From Chromera velia (Eukaryota > Sar > Chromeraceae): a stretch of 20,579 nt of DNA. Made by a program: the position numbers and the translations under genes. Shown piece after piece: positions 18,191 through 20,579 of the stretch; position 1 is the first letter of the stretch; every line of letters begins with the position of its first letter. The stretch is taken from positions 25,001 through 45,579 of the forward strand of contig JAHBMJ010000134.1 in NCBI GenBank assembly GCA_018398765.1. Direction: 5' to 3'. The notes beneath the pieces are model-generated. The model did no database searches, was not told the DNA's origin, and worked only from the letters and a program-made list of their open reading frames with translations.

Positions 18191-20579
18191 ATGGACTCCG
18201 AAAAGATGGAAGAGGAGGTGCTCACCTATCTGAGAAGGCAGACCTCTTCTCAGACGCAGCTTGACTGTGCCTTGAGAAAGCTTCAAGAATTGCAAATCTT
18301 CACGTCTGCAGACCTTGCTTGTCACTCCACAATTGTCTCGAACATTTTGCGCTGCTCGGTAGATGATGCCTTCGCTGGCTCTGCGCCAAATGGCTGCTAT
18401 GCAGCTCCAGAAGTGCACGCCGAGTCAGTCACCCACATTCCCACGGCCTTGAGCTCTGGAGGCCAGCAGGAGGGAGTGGCGACTCGTTTTTGTTCTCCTC
18501 TGCCCTCCAGAGGTCAGGCCGAAGGAGAGAACACCCGCGTTCCCACCCCTACTGACTCAGGTCACGGCAACCGTCTCCCCACACATCAGCCAAGAAGCCA
18601 TGTAGAAGCTGCCGCTGCTCTTGTTACTTCGGCAGGCCAGTTCGCTGAAGTGCTCTCCTCTCTCCCGCCCCACGCCGCTGCCGGGGCGCTGCTGGTCCAT
18701 TCCGGACCCGGGTTCTGTGACGTTCTTCTGCCTCTTGAGAGACGCGATAGGAGCATCCGTCCCCTCGTTCACGTTTTTGGAGGGAGGGTGGAGACGGTCG
18801 TTCAGAAGGGGAAGGGGACAGTGCCTGAGTCTGCTGCCACCACTGCATCCCGGGAGTTGGTGGAAGAACTCGGGTGGGACAGACACCTCCCTTCTCACGC
18901 TTCCCACAGTGAATTTGTGACAAGCATCCTCGGACTGCCGTCTGCCAAGAGCCTCCGCAAGCCTTTCGAGACTGCATTCCAGAAACTTCCTCGACTGATG
19001 GTCATTTTTCAGGAAGACGGGCGGTACGTGCTCTTCGTCCTGAACATCTCCCAGGTGAGTGCATCTCTCCAACAATCCATCATCAGCGCTCCCGCAACGC
19101 ACAGGCGCTCGATCGAGGTGGAGGCCCTCGCGTGGGTGCCTGTGGCTTCTCTCCTTGAAGCAGAGAGAGGACGTCGCACCAACCTCGTGGTAGAGAGCAG
19201 ACCGAGCTGGAGTCTCTCGACGCCCTCTGTCTTTGAGATGTCTGCCTTTCTCCAGAAACTGTTGCAGAACACTGCAGTGACAGCAGCCCTCGAAAGCCAT
19301 ACCGGCAGAGTCCATCGTCCCCCTTCAAGTGCGACTGCTGCATCGGTGAGTCCCTTTTTAATTTTCTCCTGCTCCTTTTTCATTCCGCCCTTCTTTGTGA
19401 CTTCCCTCCCGCTCCTTTTCCTCTTCGTCCTCCTCTTTTCTGCTGTCACTGTCATTTCTCTGAAATCTGCTTCTGCTTCCCTGTCAAGCACGAAGCCGAC
19501 CATGTATGCACCCAGTGAAATTCCTTCCACCCTTCTTCTCGACCAACGTCCCCTGCAGAGCCACGTGGCCGCTATGGGGGCAGGAGCAGAACCCCAACAG
19601 AGAGGCCATCCCCGAGTTCCTCCCCTCTCTCTGCCCTCCAACACAAACGTTACGCGGGGAGCAGAGCCTGCAGACAGCGCACTGACCTCAAGGACGCTGA
19701 CCGCTCAGGACACCGAGAGAATGCTCACTCAGCTGCCTCTCCGCATTCCCACTGCAGGAGCACCCACCCAAGAGGTGGAGGAGCCTGAGGGGAAAATGTT
19801 CATCGCCGCCGTCGTTGTCAGGTGCGCCCTCCCCTCCAGAGGCGCGAGTGCCTCCTCGTCTGCTGACTCCTCGAGTGTGCATCGCTCCTTCTCACCCCCC
19901 GAGGTCGAGGTCCTCGTCCGCGTGGCACCCCCTCCCGATGCCTCCCATGACGGCAGCGGGCTTCCCGACCGCGTGACTCCTGTGCTGAGTGTGATGCACA
20001 GCGTGTTAGACACCGAGAGCCGCCCCTGCGACGACGTCCTTCAGGCAGCCGCGGTGGGCCATGTGGATGACGTCCTGCAACAGCACGGGGTGGGGGTGGG
20101 GTCTGAGGATGTGGTGACTGCCAGCTTTCCTGTGAAGGATCGCCGGCAGGGCCTGTTTGCTGTCGTGCAAGTGTACCCCTTCTCTCCGGGAAGTGCTGGC
20201 CCTGGTCTGCAGGACAACTCGGGGCTTGTGTGGGTGCCCCTGGAGGCCCTCTGCGCAGTCGCACACGACGAAATCAAGGGCTTGCGCCTTCCCACTTCAC
20301 AGCTACACCCCTCTGTGAGACGGCAGCAGAGCGGTGAGGGAGGGGGGCGGGTCGTGTGCCGTCCTGACTTTCTTGCCCGCAAAGTGTTCGGAATGGGAGC
20401 GGTGGGTTCACGTGTGGTGGAGTTTGCGTATTTCGGGCTGGAGAGTTTCTTCGCCCAGCAGGCCGAAGCAGAGCTCCGTCGCCTCGAAGCCCTGCGAGGT
20501 GACTCCCTGATTCGTGAGCTTGTGGGAGACCCCCGACAGCTCTGGCTAAAGCTCCAGGCTCCCCCCCCTCCCCCCCCCC
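18191..20579 (+). CDS. Nudix hydrolase with a second, degenerate Nudix-like domain (runs off the window)
   Basis: Nudix enzymes hydrolyse nucleoside diphosphates linked to another group (damaged dNTPs, NADH, RNA caps). The ATG at 18191 follows AGA. Residues 1-55 are helical with no known motif, and 56-150 are Ser/Pro-rich linker. The Nudix domain spans about 160-330, with a perfect box: G207, five residues, E213, seven residues, then RELVEELGW (221-229). ALAWVPVASLL is the later strand typical of the family. The probable first exon ends at 19345 (TCG|GTGAGT). A phase-0 acceptor CCCTGCAG ends at 19558, but the frame is open straight through. From 19559 on, one frame stays open to the edge. It contains LQAAAVGHVDDVLQQHGV at the position of a Nudix box with its key Glu and Arg replaced, then GLVWVPLEAL, suggesting an inactive second Nudix fold. 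A proline run is at the edge. Substrate is unknown. Confidence 0.85.
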   Translation, partial: MDSEKMEEEVLTYLRRQTSSQTQLDCALRKLQELQIFTSADLACHSTIVSNILRCSVDDAFAGSAPNGCYAAPEVHAESVTHIPTALSSGGQQEGVATRFCSPLPSRGQAEGENTRVPTPTDSGHGNRLPTHQPRSHVEAAAALVTSAGQFAEVLSSLPPHAAAGALLVHSGPGFCDVLLPLERRDRSIRPLVHVFGGRVETVVQKGKGTVPESAATTASRELVEELGWDRHLPSHASHSEFVTSILGLPSAKSLRKPFETAFQKLPRLMVIFQEDGRYVLFVLNISQVSASLQQSIISAPATHRRSIEVEALAWVPVASLLEAERGRRTNLVVESRPSWSLSTPSVFEMSAFLQKLLQNTAVTAALESHTGRVHRPPSSATAASVSPFLIFSCSFFIPPFFVTSLPLLFLFVLLFSAVTVISLKSASASLSSTKPTMYAPSEIPSTLLLDQRPLQSHVAAMGAGAEPQQRGHPRVPPLSLPSNTNVTRGAEPADSALTSRTLTAQDTERMLTQLPLRIPTAGAPTQEVEEPEGKMFIAAVVVRCALPSRGASASSSADSSSVHRSFSPPEVEVLVRVAPPPDASHDGSGLPDRVTPVLSVMHSVLDTESRPCDDVLQAAAVGHVDDVLQQHGVGVGSEDVVTASFPVKDRRQGLFAVVQVYPFSPGSAGPGLQDNSGLVWVPLEALCAVAHDEIKGLRLPTSQLHPSVRRQQSGEGGGRVVCRPDFLARKVFGMGAVGSRVVEFAYFGLESFFAQQAEAELRRLEALRGDSLIRELVGDPRQLWLKLQAPPPPPP
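19346..19558 (+). other. Probable intron of the Nudix gene, length a multiple of 3 and free of stops
   Basis: It starts GTGAGT, is pyrimidine-rich and ends CCCTGCAG; it is 213 bp (71 codons). The sequence differs sharply in composition from the coding parts on both sides. Read in frame, it gives a very hydrophobic stretch (PFFVTSLPLLFLFVLLFS and neighbours). Splicing or retention would both keep the frame. A second acceptor-like CTGTCAAG ends at 19488 but is out of phase. Confidence 0.65.

Noticed and set aside
19055-19110. A donor-like CAG|GTGAGT inside the first Nudix exon
   Set aside because: The frame continues into family-like sequence (IEVEALAWVPVASLL) without interruption, and no good in-phase acceptor follows before it.
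18557-19644. Minus-strand open frames of 252 and 211 codons
   Set aside because: They lie opposite the Nudix gene, whose plus-strand frame has a perfect Nudix box; no domain is seen on the minus strand.

Overview
The window is nuclear DNA of a eukaryote. Genes lie on both strands, well separated, and several are split by GT-AG introns. The introns and gaps carry long simple repeats, and there is one LTR-type transposable element. Two features suggest a photosynthetic protist, perhaps a chromerid alveolate such as Chromera velia: a plant/algal starch-dikinase-type glucan-binding fold, and intron-rich alanine-rich proteins beside AT-rich gaps. The organism assignment is inference; no rRNA or other diagnostic marker is present.

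Layout, left to right. Positions 1-362 (minus) hold the N-terminus of a threonine-synthase family protein, cut by the window edge. Positions 1390-3396 (minus) hold an intronless 668-residue protein that joins a GWD-like glucan-binding domain, a REX4/ISG20-type DEDDh exonuclease and a C-terminal KH domain. Positions 4024-6855 (plus) hold a spliced gene with a charged repeat region and a poly(A)-polymerase/CCA-type nucleotidyltransferase head; its reading frame breaks just after the catalytic aspartates. Positions 7617-10950 are a 3.3-kb LTR element with two 476-bp LTRs, TG...CA ends and a GTTA target duplication, but no visible gag or pol. Positions 12293-16592 (minus) are a complete five-exon PRMT5 (type II protein arginine methyltransferase) with an acidic/Ala-Pro-rich insertion in its N-terminal barrel. 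Positions 18191 to the right edge (plus) hold a Nudix hydrolase with a perfect Nudix box followed by what looks like a second, degenerate Nudix domain.

The genes do not form an operon or an obvious pathway. Three of the non-partial genes touch RNA or RNP biology in principle (exonuclease-KH, nucleotidyltransferase, PRMT5), but nothing here shows that they act together. Two divergent intergenic regions (3397-4023 and 16593-18190) probably hold promoters and are rich in GGCTCGGC-like and GGCGCC palindromic words. The most unusual items are the three-domain exonuclease, the nucleotidyltransferase frame break on an X-XXY-YYZ heptamer, the tandem active/degenerate Nudix protein with a stop-free 3n intron encoding a hydrophobic stretch, and the non-autonomous LTR element.
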